A stretch of DNA of 64,000 nucleotides, taken from positions 62,001-126,000 of the forward strand of contig JANQSN010000028.1 of assembly GCA_028284045.1 (NCBI GenBank). The letters run 5' to 3'. Under the pieces are notes generated by a model that was not told the DNA's origin, ran no database searches, and saw nothing but the letters and a program-made list of their open reading frames with translations. The translations under genes and the position numbers were made by a program. How positions within the stretch are numbered: the stretch's first letter is position 1; every line of letters starts with the position of its first letter. This DNA is from Alphaproteobacteria bacterium. GTDB lineage: Bacteria > Pseudomonadota > Alphaproteobacteria > DSM-16000 > Inquilinaceae. Below are positions 9,052-17,053 of the stretch, in pieces.

Positions 9052-10155
9052 GTGCACTTGATGACCTTCACCGCGAAGACCTCGACAGAGGCGATGGCGC
9101 AGGTGCGCGAGGTGATGGGCGACGATGCCATCATTCTGGCGACGGAGGACGACCCGTCCGGCGGCATCCGCGTCACGGCTGCGCTGGAAGGCAACCCACC
9201 GCCCGCGGACCCCGCGCCGCGCGCCGCACCGACACCGCGCCCGTCGGCCGGCAAGCCGGGCGGCCGCCGGCGCACCGACCCGCCGGCGAGACCCACGCAA
9301 GGCGCCCCGCCGGCAACCCCCCGGCCGCCGTCGCCGCGACGGCGCCCGCGCCCGGCGCCGGAACGGCTGACCGCCCTGGATCAGCTCTACTTCGCCTTCC
9401 GCGACAACGGCGTGCCCGCCCCCATTGCGGACTATCTCCTCGCCCTGGCGGAGGGTAGCCGGGCGGCCGAGCCGGGCGCCCTGCTGATCGAGGTGCTGGA
9501 GCGGGAGTACCGCTTCGCCTCCCTGGTCGGTGGACCGGCGCCGATCCGGCCGGTGATGCTGATCGGCCCCCCGGGTGCCGGCAAGACGCAGACCGCGGCC
9601 AAGCTGGCGGCCCATGCCGTCATGCACGGGCGCCGCGCGGTCCTGATCGATACCGACCGCGGCCGGACCGGCGGCGGCGCGCGCCTGGCCGCCTTCGCCG
9701 ATGCGCTGAAGGTTCCCCTCCACCCGACCGCCGACGGCGACGCGCTGGACGATCGTCTGGCGGCGGTCGCCGACGACGAGTTCGTCATCATCGACAGCGA
9801 AGGCTGCAACCCGCTGAGCGCGGCCGACCGCCGGACGCTGGCCGAGCTGATCGACGGCCGGCCGGTTGAGCCGGTGCTGGTGCTGCCCGACGGCACCGAT
9901 CCGCTGGAAGCGACGGATGCCGGCGTCGCCTTCGCCGGCCTCGGCGCCACCCGGCTGATCGTCACCCGCACGGATACCAGCCGCCGCCACGGCACCCCGC
10001 TTGCGGCGGCCGCCGGCGCCGGGCTCAGCTTCGCCGACCTCACCCGCAGCGCCCTGATCCGCGACGGTCTGACACCGCTCGACCCGTCCGCGCTGGCCGA
10101 CCTCCTGTTGTCCCATACCGACCTTCCCGCCGACCGTCTCAAGACCGGGACCTGA
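9052..10155 (+). CDS. flhF: Flagellar SRP-family GTPase FlhF
   Basis: 367 residues from a GTG at 9052. FlhF sets flagellar position and number, usually at the pole, together with FlhG. The N-terminal B domain starts MHLMTFTAKTSTEAMAQVREVMGDDAIIL. A Pro/Arg-rich linker (about 45-105) follows. The NG GTPase domain has the P-loop GPPGAGKT near residue 170. The G3 motif reads DSEG instead of the usual DTAG, and G4 reads TRTD instead of TKxD, so the GTPase may be slow or altered; this is an inference from the motifs. flhG begins 3 bases after the stop. Confidence 0.9.
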   Translation: MHLMTFTAKTSTEAMAQVREVMGDDAIILATEDDPSGGIRVTAALEGNPPPADPAPRAAPTPRPSAGKPGGRRRTDPPARPTQGAPPATPRPPSPRRRPRPAPERLTALDQLYFAFRDNGVPAPIADYLLALAEGSRAAEPGALLIEVLEREYRFASLVGGPAPIRPVMLIGPPGAGKTQTAAKLAAHAVMHGRRAVLIDTDRGRTGGGARLAAFADALKVPLHPTADGDALDDRLAAVADDEFVIIDSEGCNPLSAADRRTLAELIDGRPVEPVLVLPDGTDPLEATDAGVAFAGLGATRLIVTRTDTSRRHGTPLAAAAGAGLSFADLTRSALIRDGLTPLDPSALADLLLSHTDLPADRLKTGT

Positions 10156-10158
10156 CCC

Positions 10159-10986
10159 ATGACCGACGCGCGCGACAACACCCTAGCGGCCTCCGTGGGG
10201 ACCCCATCGAGGCTGCCGGCCGGCCGCGAACGCTTCGTCGCCATCGCCAGCGGCAAGGGCGGCGTCGGCAAGACCTGGCTGGCCATCACGCTGACCCACG
10301 CGCTGGCGCGCATGGGCCTGAAGGCGCTGTTGTTCGACGGCGATCTCGGGCTCGCCAATGTCGACATCCAGCTCGGGCTGATGCCCAAGCGCGATCTCGG
10401 CGCGGTGCTGGACGGCGCCATCGGCCTGTCCGGCGCGGCGATGCCCTATCGGCCGGGCGGCTTCGATGTGATCGCCGGCCGGTCGGGCAGCGGGGCGCTG
10501 GCCAACCTGGCGCCGCAGCGGGTCACCGAGCTGCGCGCGTCGCTGAACGCCGTCTCCGGCGACTATGACCGCGTGCTCCTGGATCTCGGCGCCGGCATCG
10601 ACCGCAATGTCTGCCAGCTCGCCCAATCGGTCGGCACCACCCTGGTGGTCACCAATGAGGAGCCGACCTCGCTGACCGACGCCTACGCGCTGATCAAGAT
10701 CCTCAAGTCCAGCGCGCCGGAACACGACATCCGCATCATCGTCAACATGGCGACGACGCCGCGCGACGGGGCCCAGACCTACAGCACGCTGTTGAAGGCG
10801 TGCGACAGCTTCCTGGGCTGCAAACCGCCGCTGGCCGGCGTGGTGCGCCGCGATGCGCAGGTGCGCGAGGCGATCCGCGCCCAGGCGCCGATCCTCAACC
10901 GATCGCCCTCCTGCGACGCCGCGCGCGATGTCGAGGGGATCGCCGCCAGCCTGTTCGGTACCGGCGAGCACGGCGACGCCTCATGA
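10159..10986 (+). CDS. flhG: MinD/ParA-like ATPase FlhG (flagellar number regulator)
   Basis: 275 residues. FlhG is a membrane-associated MinD-type ATPase that counteracts FlhF to limit flagellar number. The deviant Walker A motif SGKGGVGKTW is at about residue 31, with DGDLGLANVDIQLGL (switch I region) after it and LLDLGAGID (switch II) near 140. It directly follows flhF. Its stop overlaps the start of the next gene in ATGA, so the FliK-like protein is translationally coupled to it. Confidence 0.92.
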   Translation: MTDARDNTLAASVGTPSRLPAGRERFVAIASGKGGVGKTWLAITLTHALARMGLKALLFDGDLGLANVDIQLGLMPKRDLGAVLDGAIGLSGAAMPYRPGGFDVIAGRSGSGALANLAPQRVTELRASLNAVSGDYDRVLLDLGAGIDRNVCQLAQSVGTTLVVTNEEPTSLTDAYALIKILKSSAPEHDIRIIVNMATTPRDGAQTYSTLLKACDSFLGCKPPLAGVVRRDAQVREAIRAQAPILNRSPSCDAARDVEGIAASLFGTGEHGDAS

Positions 10987-12704
10987 GCCTGGGCGCCGCC
11001 CCACCGGCGCCGCCGGCGACGGCCGGCGCGGCCGCCGCCGGCTCGGGCGGCGCCAGCGTTTCGGGGGAGGTGCGCAGCCTGCCCGATCTCCTGGCCCAGC
11101 GGCTGGCCCAGGCGACGCGGCCGATTGCGGTTCCCGGCACGGTCATCGCCAGCGATGCGGGCCAGGCCGTGCTGCGCACGCAGTTCGGGCCGCTGACCTT
11201 CCGCAGCGCCGAGGCGCTGCCGCTCGGTGCCCGGGTTACGGTGAACCTGCCGCCGCCGAGCCGGCCGATCAGCCCGGCGGCGTTGTCGGTGCGGCCGATG
11301 CCGGCCCAGATCCTCGGCCTGCCGGGTCCGGCGGCACCGCCCGCCGCGGGCGGCCTCGGCGGGCTCGCGACGGCGGGACTCCCGGCCGGCCCGATGGCGG
11401 CGATGCCGGCATTGCCGGCCGGGCTGGCGAGCCCTCTGGCGGGATTGACCGGTCTGTTGTCGCAACCGGGCGCCGCCCCGGCGCTCCGCGCGGCCGGGCC
11501 GACCGGTGCCGCCCCGACGCCGGCCTTGCCGGGCGCGCCGGCATCGGCGGCGGGACTACCATCGCCGACCGGTAGCGGGCCGATGACGGCCGGGCCGGCG
11601 GCACTGCCGGGCGGAGCACCGGGCGCGGGCGCCCCGGCATCGGCGGGCGCCGCGACGGCGAACCCCACCGCCACGCCATCGGCCGGGGCGACGGCCGAAG
11701 CGACCCAAACCGGCGGCCAGCCCCCAGCGACGGCGGCACGACCGGGCGGACCGCCGGCGCCGACACCGACACCCGCCGGCCAGGCCACCGCCGCACCGGC
11801 CCCCGCCGCCGCGCCGGCGGCCCCGCAGCCGGCGCCGGGCCCGGCCAGTCGGGCGGTCCCGGTCCAGGGGCAAGCAACCGGCGGTGCACCCGTCTCGACA
11901 GCGGCGACGACGGCGGGCACACCGGCGACGACGCCGGCAACCGCGTCGACCATAGTGGCCCGGGCGACAGCACCGCTGCCCTATGGCACGAGCGCACCCG
12001 CGTCGGCGGGACCCGCCGGCGCCGCGACGGGTCCGACCGGCATCGCCGCCGCCGGTACCGGCGACGCCAATCCGATGCCGGGCCTGCGCGAGGCCCTCGC
12101 GGCGCTGAGCCAGTCGGACCCGGGGCTGGCCAGCCGCACCGCCCAGACGACGGTGCTGCAGCCGACGCCGCAGCTCGGCGGCACGCTGATCTTCCTGATG
12201 TCGGCGCTGCAGGGCGGCGACGTGCGTCACCTGATCGGCGATCGCGCCCAGCGCGTCCTGGAGGCGACCGGGCGTGCCGACGTGCTGGCGCGGATCGGCC
12301 GCGACCTCGCCGGGGCCGTGCAGACCACCCGCGACGCGGCCGGCGGCGAGTGGCGCAGCTTCCAGTTGCCGGTCTTCCACGGTCAAGGCTGGTCGACGCT
12401 GACGCTGTCGGTCCCGCGCGTCCGGCGCGATGCCGGCGCCGCCGCGCCCGCCGACCGGCCGGGCGGGCGCCGCTTCCTGGTCGACGTGACGTTGAGCCAG
12501 GTCGGGCCGGTTCAGCTTGACGGGGTCTTGCGCCCGCGCCTCCTGGACGTCGCGCTACGCTCGCGCCACCGCTTCACCGGCGAGGAGCGCCAAGAGATCC
12601 AGTCGCTCTACGCCGCGGCGCTGGCGACCGGCGGTCTCGGCGGCACCCTGACCCTGGCGACGGGGGCGGAAGGCTGGGTCCGTCTGGCGCGATCGGGGCG
12701 ATAG
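10983..12704 (+). CDS. FliK-like protein with a long Pro/Ala/Gly-rich middle
   Basis: 573 residues from the ATG at 10983 (the frame stays open upstream inside flhG, but that part is not used). The N-terminal 100 residues form a folded-looking domain (VPGTVIASDAGQAVLRTQFG, then LPLGARVTVNLPP). Residues about 110-360 are low-complexity Ala/Gly/Pro/Thr. The last 170 residues look folded again (ending FLVDVTLSQVGPVQLDGVLR, then SRHRFTGEERQEIQSLYAAAL). The layout, disordered ruler plus C-terminal domain, is that of a hook-length-control protein, but the canonical FliK with its Flg_hook motif is at 46566. This one is therefore a FliK-like paralogue or an export-associated protein of unknown role. 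Confidence 0.6.
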   Translation: MSLGAAPPAPPATAGAAAAGSGGASVSGEVRSLPDLLAQRLAQATRPIAVPGTVIASDAGQAVLRTQFGPLTFRSAEALPLGARVTVNLPPPSRPISPAALSVRPMPAQILGLPGPAAPPAAGGLGGLATAGLPAGPMAAMPALPAGLASPLAGLTGLLSQPGAAPALRAAGPTGAAPTPALPGAPASAAGLPSPTGSGPMTAGPAALPGGAPGAGAPASAGAATANPTATPSAGATAEATQTGGQPPATAARPGGPPAPTPTPAGQATAAPAPAAAPAAPQPAPGPASRAVPVQGQATGGAPVSTAATTAGTPATTPATASTIVARATAPLPYGTSAPASAGPAGAATGPTGIAAAGTGDANPMPGLREALAALSQSDPGLASRTAQTTVLQPTPQLGGTLIFLMSALQGGDVRHLIGDRAQRVLEATGRADVLARIGRDLAGAVQTTRDAAGGEWRSFQLPVFHGQGWSTLTLSVPRVRRDAGAAAPADRPGGRRFLVDVTLSQVGPVQLDGVLRPRLLDVALRSRHRFTGEERQEIQSLYAAALATGGLGGTLTLATGAEGWVRLARSGR

Positions 12705-12710
12705 TCGGCC

Positions 12711-13142
12711 TTACCCAGCAGGCGACGCGGCGCGGGCGCGCTGGAAGCGTACCGCACCGACCTCGTCGAGGGCTTCGGTCTCGCGGCGCTTGGCTTCGGC
12801 GCCGGCACGGGCGCGGCGATCGGCCTCCACCAGCTCATAGCGCTTCACCTCGCGGAAAGCATCGGCGATCTCGTCGCGCGCGATGGTCATGCGCTGCTCG
12901 ACCTCCGCGATCGACTGCGTCAGATGCGCCTGCCGGCTCAAGGTCGCCTGGATGAAGGCGCCGAGCGACGGCTGCGGTGCGCCTTGAGCATCGGCAAATC
13001 CCTGCTCCCGGCGCAGATCCTCCTGCAAGTCCGTCCGCTGACGGTGCAGATGCGCGGCCAGCGCCTCCAACTCCGCCAGCGCCCGGCGCTTCTCGTCGAG
13101 CCGCCAGCGGCTGAGGCGGATCAGGCCCGTCAACTTGGCCAT
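12711..13142 (-). CDS. fliJ: Flagellar export chaperone FliJ
   Basis: 143 residues from the ATG at 13142. FliJ is a coiled-coil stalk protein that inserts into the FliI hexamer ring and links it to FlhA. The sequence is almost entirely helical, rich in Arg, Glu, Ala and Gln, with the typical opening ([28 protein letters not shown]). The start overlaps the fliI stop as TGATG, so the two are translationally coupled. The gene is convergent with the FliK-like gene, with only 6 bases between their ends. Confidence 0.88.
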   Translation of the reverse strand: MAKLTGLIRLSRWRLDEKRRALAELEALAAHLHRQRTDLQEDLRREQGFADAQGAPQPSLGAFIQATLSRQAHLTQSIAEVEQRMTIARDEIADAFREVKRYELVEADRRARAGAEAKRRETEALDEVGAVRFQRARAASPAG

Positions 13143-14599
13143 CACGCCACCGCCAGATTGGCGGGCTCGGACGGCTCGGCGGTCCCGTCGCCCTCTCCGG
13201 CCTCGGTCTCGGCCTGGGCCTGGGCCTGGGCCTGGGCCTCGGCCGCGACGGCCGCCGGATCGGGCATGCCGAGGATCTCCGCCAGGCGGCGGTAGCCTTC
13301 GTCGAGCCCGGTGCGGTCGCGCTTGTCCTGATGCAGGAAGCCTTCCAGCGCCGGGTTGAAGTGGATCGCCTCATCCACCCCCGGATCGCTGCCCTTGCGG
13401 TAGGCGCCGAGACGGATCAGCTCGGCCATGTCCTCGTACGATGACAGCAACTGCCGGGCGCGGCGCACCAGGTCGTTCTCCGCCGCGGCATTGCAGCCCG
13501 GCATGGTGCGCGAGATCGAGCGCAGGATGTTGATCGCCGGATAGCGGCCCCGCTCGGCGATCGCGCGGTCCAGCACGATGTGGCCGTCGACGATGCCGCG
13601 CACGGCGTCGGCGATCGGCTCGTTGTGGTCGTCGCCTTCCACCAGCACGGTGAACAGGCCGGTGATCGCGCCGTCGCCGGTGCCGGGACCGGCGCGCTCC
13701 AATAGGCGCGGCAGCTCGCCGAAGGTGGTGGGCGGATAGCCCTTGCTGGTCGGCGGCTCGCCGGCCGACAGGCCGATCTCGCGCTGCGCCATGGCGAAGC
13801 GGGTGATGCTGTCGATCATGCACAGCACATGCGCGCCCTGGTCGCGGAAATACTCTGCCACCGTCAGCGTCGCATAGGCCGCCTGGCGGCGCATCAGTGG
13901 GCTCTCGTCGGAGGTGGCGACGACGACGACGCTGCGTGCCCGCCCCTCCGGCCCCAAATCGTCCTCCAGGAACTCCTGGACCTCGCGGCCGCGCTCGCCG
14001 ACCAAGCCGATCACGTTGACGTCCGCCGCCGTGTAGCGGGCCAGCATCGACATCAAGACGGACTTGCCGACGCCGGACCCAGCGAAGATGCCCATGCGCT
14101 GACCGCGGCAGCAGGTGACGAAGCTGTTGAGCGCCCGTACGCCGAGATCCAGCTTGCCGACCACCCGCCGGCGGCGATGGGCCGGCGGCGGACGGTTGCG
14201 CAGCGGCACCGGGTAGGGTCCGACCGGTAGGGGGCCGAGCCCGTCGATCGGCTCGCCGAGCGGGTTGATCACCCGGCCCAGCCACTCCGGCGTCGGGGTC
14301 AGGGCCGCCGCCTCGACGATCAGCCGGGCGGGGGCGCCGTAGCCGATGCCGTCCAGGGTCCCGAAAGGCATGGCGAGCGCCCGGCCGCGGCGGAACCCGA
14401 CGATCTCGCCGGGAACCGGCCGGCCGTCGGCGGCGGTGATCAGGCAGCGACCGCCCAAGGGCACCCGCGCCGGGATGCCGCCCAGCTCGACCATCATGCC
14501 CTGGATCGCGCTGACGCTGCCGGACAGCCGATAGGCGGGCACCGCTTCGACGGTCTCTATCAGGGTGCGAAGCGCGGATTGCGGCATGACCGATGGCAT
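13142..14599 (-). CDS. fliI: Flagellum-specific export ATPase FliI
   Basis: About 485 residues; ATGs at 14599 and 14587 are both possible starts and neither has a clear ribosome-binding site. FliI powers loading of flagellar export substrates. Visible are Walker A ([13 protein letters not shown]), the beta-subunit-like segments [21 protein letters not shown] and [21 protein letters not shown], and the type III ATPase signature [17 protein letters not shown]. The C-terminus has an unusual Ala/Gln repeat tail encoded by GGCCTG hexamers (13211-13242). A perfect CtrA box lies about 90-100 bases upstream. Confidence 0.95.
   Translation of the reverse strand: MPSVMPQSALRTLIETVEAVPAYRLSGSVSAIQGMMVELGGIPARVPLGGRCLITAADGRPVPGEIVGFRRGRALAMPFGTLDGIGYGAPARLIVEAAALTPTPEWLGRVINPLGEPIDGLGPLPVGPYPVPLRNRPPPAHRRRRVVGKLDLGVRALNSFVTCCRGQRMGIFAGSGVGKSVLMSMLARYTAADVNVIGLVGERGREVQEFLEDDLGPEGRARSVVVVATSDESPLMRRQAAYATLTVAEYFRDQGAHVLCMIDSITRFAMAQREIGLSAGEPPTSKGYPPTTFGELPRLLERAGPGTGDGAITGLFTVLVEGDDHNEPIADAVRGIVDGHIVLDRAIAERGRYPAINILRSISRTMPGCNAAAENDLVRRARQLLSSYEDMAELIRLGAYRKGSDPGVDEAIHFNPALEGFLHQDKRDRTGLDEGYRRLAEILGMPDPAAVAAEAQAQAQAQAETEAGEGDGTAEPSEPANLAVA
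13211..13242 (-). repeat. GGCCTG hexamer tandem repeat in the 3' end of fliI
   Basis: On the plus strand the sequence repeats GGCCTG about four to five times, encoding an AQAQAQAQA stretch in the FliI tail. Repeats of this kind can gain or lose units without shifting the frame. Confidence 0.7.
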
Positions 14600-14686
14600 C
14601 TCATGAGAGACGACCGACCGCCGGCCGGGCGCGTAGCACCGGGCCACTTTGCGGGCAGGCTCATCAGCTATGGTGTGCGATCTGGG

Positions 14687-14701
14687 TTAAGGGGCCGTTA
14701 A
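14687..14701. promoter_or_regulatory. CtrA box upstream of fliI
   Basis: TTAA-GGGGCCG-TTAA is a perfect match to the CtrA consensus (TTAA-N7-TTAA). It lies about 88-102 bases before the fliI start, a normal distance for a CtrA-activated class II flagellar promoter. Confidence 0.75.
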
Positions 14702-14710
14702 GCGGGGCCG

Positions 14711-14758
14711 ACCCGACGGACGAAGGCGCGACAACTCGTCGTCGGTTACTTTTTTTTT
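14711..14758 (+). terminator. Terminator-like stem with T9 run before ctrA
   Basis: The arms CCGACGGACG and CGTCGTCGG pair with one bulged base around a loop of about 14 bases and are followed by TTACTTTTTTTTT. On the plus strand this has the form of an intrinsic terminator, although no annotated gene is transcribed into it in that direction. It could end a short RNA or attenuate a distal ctrA promoter. Confidence 0.4.
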
Positions 14759-14854
14759 GGCCGCCCGTCATCGAACGAAGACTGTACATTATTGCATTTC
14801 AAAGGGTTGCTGCACCCCTCTAAGATCGCATCACATTCACCTTGACAGTCTGCC

Positions 14855-14870
14855 TTAAGATGCGCTTAAC
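14855..14870. promoter_or_regulatory. CtrA box upstream of ctrA (autoregulation)
   Basis: TTAA-GATGCGC-TTAAC matches the full CtrA consensus including the trailing C. It lies about 147-161 bases before the ctrA start. In Caulobacter CtrA controls its own promoter; the box suggests the same here. Confidence 0.78.
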
Positions 14871-15015
14871 GAATGCGCATTAACCTTTATTAATGTCGCA
14901 GGCTTGCGGCATTCGGCGGGTTCGCTTCGGCGAGACCGCCCCTTGGTCTTCCTTCGGTGCCAGTACAGTTCCGGAATAGCACGGTACAAGCGACGACATT
15001 GAGGAGCCCATTGCT

Positions 15016-15741
15016 ATGCGAATTCTGCTTGTCGAGGACGACACCGCCACGGCGAAGAGCGTTCAACTGATCCTCCAGTCGGAGGGTTGCATTGTCGATA
15101 CAACCGATTTGGGAGAGGACGGTCTCGAAATCGGTAAACTGTACGACTATGACATCATTCTTCTTGACCTGATGTTGCCCGACATCGACGGCTACGAGGT
15201 CTTGCGCCGGCTGCGATCGGCACGCGTCGATACGCCGATCCTCATTCTGTCCGGGCTCAGCGAGCTCGATCACAAGATCAAGGGCCTCGGCTTCGGCGCC
15301 GACGACTACCTGACCAAGCCGTTCGACAAGCGCGAGCTGCTCGCCCGCATCCATGCCATCGTGCGGCGCTCCAAGGGCCATTCCGACAGCGTCATCCGCA
15401 CCGGCCGGCTGACCGTCAATCTCGATACCCGAACGGTCGAGGTCGGCGGACACCCGATGCACCTGACCGGCAAGGAGTACGGCATTCTGGAGCTGCTCTC
15501 CCTGCGCAAGGGCACCACGCTGACCAAGGAGATGTTCCTCAACCATCTCTACGGCGGCATGGACGAGCCCGAGCTGAAGATCATCGACGTGTTCGTCTGC
15601 AAGCTGCGCAAGAAGCTGACCCAGGCGACCGGCGGCGAGAACTATATCGAGACGGTGTGGGGCCGCGGCTATGTGCTGCGCGATCCGCAGCCGACCGAAG
15701 AGCAACAGCCGGAACACGCCGAGGCCGTCGCGGTCGCCTGA
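15016..15741 (+). CDS. ctrA: Cell-cycle response regulator CtrA
   Basis: 241 residues. CtrA is an OmpR-type response regulator that in alphaproteobacteria controls flagellar, chemotaxis and, in some lineages, cell-cycle genes. The receiver starts [20 protein letters not shown], with the phosphoacceptor Asp in [15 protein letters not shown] and the conserved Lys in LTKPFDKRE. The DNA-binding half contains [40 protein letters not shown] and [13 protein letters not shown], nearly identical to Caulobacter CtrA as I recall it. A short Glu/Gln/Ala tail ends the protein; the Caulobacter degradation tail AA is not obvious (it ends VAVA). Its inhibitor gene sciP is at 54504. Confidence 0.97.
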   Translation: MRILLVEDDTATAKSVQLILQSEGCIVDTTDLGEDGLEIGKLYDYDIILLDLMLPDIDGYEVLRRLRSARVDTPILILSGLSELDHKIKGLGFGADDYLTKPFDKRELLARIHAIVRRSKGHSDSVIRTGRLTVNLDTRTVEVGGHPMHLTGKEYGILELLSLRKGTTLTKEMFLNHLYGGMDEPELKIIDVFVCKLRKKLTQATGGENYIETVWGRGYVLRDPQPTEEQQPEHAEAVAVA

Positions 15742-16137
15742 GACCGGTTGGGCATAGGGGCGGCGGCGAGGCACAGGGCCGAGCCGCCCGCTGTTCCGAT
15801 GCGGTCGAGTTTCCGCTGACCGACCAATGGCGTCCCCGGTGCGGGTGGGAACGTCCAACCGATTGAAATGAAAAGACCCCCGCCTGCGCGGGGATGATGT
15901 TGGAGGGATGGCCTTTCAACAGGCTGTCAAGGCCAGCGGACGGCCGAGGCGTGCTCGTCCTCGGCCCCTGACCGTAGAGGCCGGACCCTCCCGACGACGA
16001 CGGCCGCCCATGACCGTCGTCGTTCCCGCGAAGGCGGAAACCTCCCTCAAGTCGTGCCGATGAAGAGTTGCCGCCGGCGCGGCGAAGATGCCTGAGGCGG
16101 CGGGCCGATCGATGCGGCCGGTCGCCGCGCGATCCCG
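15742..16137. other. Gene-free region between ctrA and cheR with REP-like repeats
   Basis: No gene is supported in these 396 bases. A weak stem (GGGCGGC at 15758 with GCCGCCC at 15783) could end the ctrA transcript. The rest is occupied mainly by two inverted halves of an interspersed palindromic repeat, listed separately. Confidence 0.6.
15858..16055. repeat. REP-like palindromic repeat pair downstream of ctrA
   Basis: One end (about 15870-15900) contains CCCCGCCTGCGCGGGGATGA, and the other (about 16018-16050) contains CGTTCCCGCGAAGGCGGAAA. Translated in the minus strand these give phrases such as IIPAQAGVF and GFRLRGNDDGHG, a fingerprint of short interspersed repeats often mis-called as protein in GC-rich proteobacteria. 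The lead-in CCGATTGAAATGAAAAGA recurs as CCGATTGAAACGGAAAGA near 21790. Confidence 0.6.
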
Positions 16138-17022
16138 CTACCCCACCAGCGCCTGGCGGGCGGCCGTGCTGCCGAAAGCCGGTGTCGACGGCCGGGTCGC
16201 GGGGGCCGCCTCGGCCGACAGCGTGTAGATGCCGCGCTGGCCGTCCATCGGCCGGAACCGGTCGCTGACGCCCAGCACCGTCTCCGCCCCGCCCAACAGC
16301 AGCACGCCATCGGGCGGCAGCAGACGGCTGATCCCTTCCAGGACCTTCGTCTTGGTCGGCTGGTCGAAGTAGATCAGCACGTTGCGGCAGAACACGATGT
16401 CGAACTGGCCGAGCGAGCGCATCTCGCCCAGCAGGTTGAACTCGCGGAACGTGACCATGCTGCGCAGGTCGGGGCTGATCTCCCACTTGTCGCCGCGCTG
16501 GCGGAAGTACTTCACCAGCAGGGTGACCGGCAGGCCGCGCTGCACCTCGAACTGGGTGTAGAGGCCGGATTTGGCGCGCGCCAGGATGTCGGTGGAGATG
16601 TCGGTGGCGACGATCTCCACTTGGACGCCGCGCAGCCGCGCGGCCTCTTCCTTCAACACCATGGCGATGGTGTAGGGTTCCTGCCCGCTCGATGCGGCGG
16701 CGCTCCAGATCCGGATCTTGCGGGCCTGGCTGCGCGCCTCCAGAAAGCGCGGCAGGATGATGCTGCGGAGCTGGTCGAAGGGCTTGGTGTCGCGGAAGAA
16801 GGACGACTCGTTGGTGGTCATCGCCTCCGTGATGTCCCGCAACAGCCGCTCGTCCTTCTTCGAGCGGACGGTCTGCGCCAGCTCGTCGAGGCCGCGCAGG
16901 TTCCATTTGCGCGCCACCGGCATCAGCCGGCTTTCCAGCAGATACGCCTTGTCGCGCGACAGCACGAGGCCGGAGCGCTGCTTCAAGAGCGTCTGGAACA
17001 TGGCGAAATCGTCGCCCTTCAT
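16138..17022 (-). CDS. cheR: Chemotaxis methyltransferase CheR
   Basis: 294 residues from the ATG at 17022 (MKGDDFAMFQTLLKQRSG); the frame is open further upstream but those residues are not family-like. CheR methylates chemoreceptor glutamates using SAM. The N-terminal helical domain is followed by the SAM-binding domain with TTNESSFFRD, IWSAAASSGQEPYTIAM and FCRNVLIYFD. It is the last gene of the reverse cheA-cheY-cheB-cheR operon. No chemoreceptor, cheW or cheD gene is present in this window. Confidence 0.95.
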   Translation of the reverse strand: MKGDDFAMFQTLLKQRSGLVLSRDKAYLLESRLMPVARKWNLRGLDELAQTVRSKKDERLLRDITEAMTTNESSFFRDTKPFDQLRSIILPRFLEARSQARKIRIWSAAASSGQEPYTIAMVLKEEAARLRGVQVEIVATDISTDILARAKSGLYTQFEVQRGLPVTLLVKYFRQRGDKWEISPDLRSMVTFREFNLLGEMRSLGQFDIVFCRNVLIYFDQPTKTKVLEGISRLLPPDGVLLLGGAETVLGVSDRFRPMDGQRGIYTLSAEAAPATRPSTPAFGSTAARQALVG

Positions 17023-17053
17023 GCCTCGAACTCCGTCCGTCAAAGCCCGCGCC

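Larger units (their letters stand above)
14600..15015. promoter_or_regulatory. Divergent fliI / ctrA control region
   Basis: This 416-base gap between fliI (leftward) and ctrA (rightward) holds no gene. It contains two perfect CtrA boxes (14687-14701 and 14855-14869), a further TTAA pair with a 6-base spacer (14880-14893), and a terminator-like stem with a run of nine T (about 14711-14758). It is clearly more AT-rich than the flanking genes, as expected for a major regulatory region. Confidence 0.75.

Noticed and set aside
7140-9296. Open frame of 718 codons antisense to flhA/flhF
   Set aside because: Same shadow effect; flhA is full length and unambiguous.
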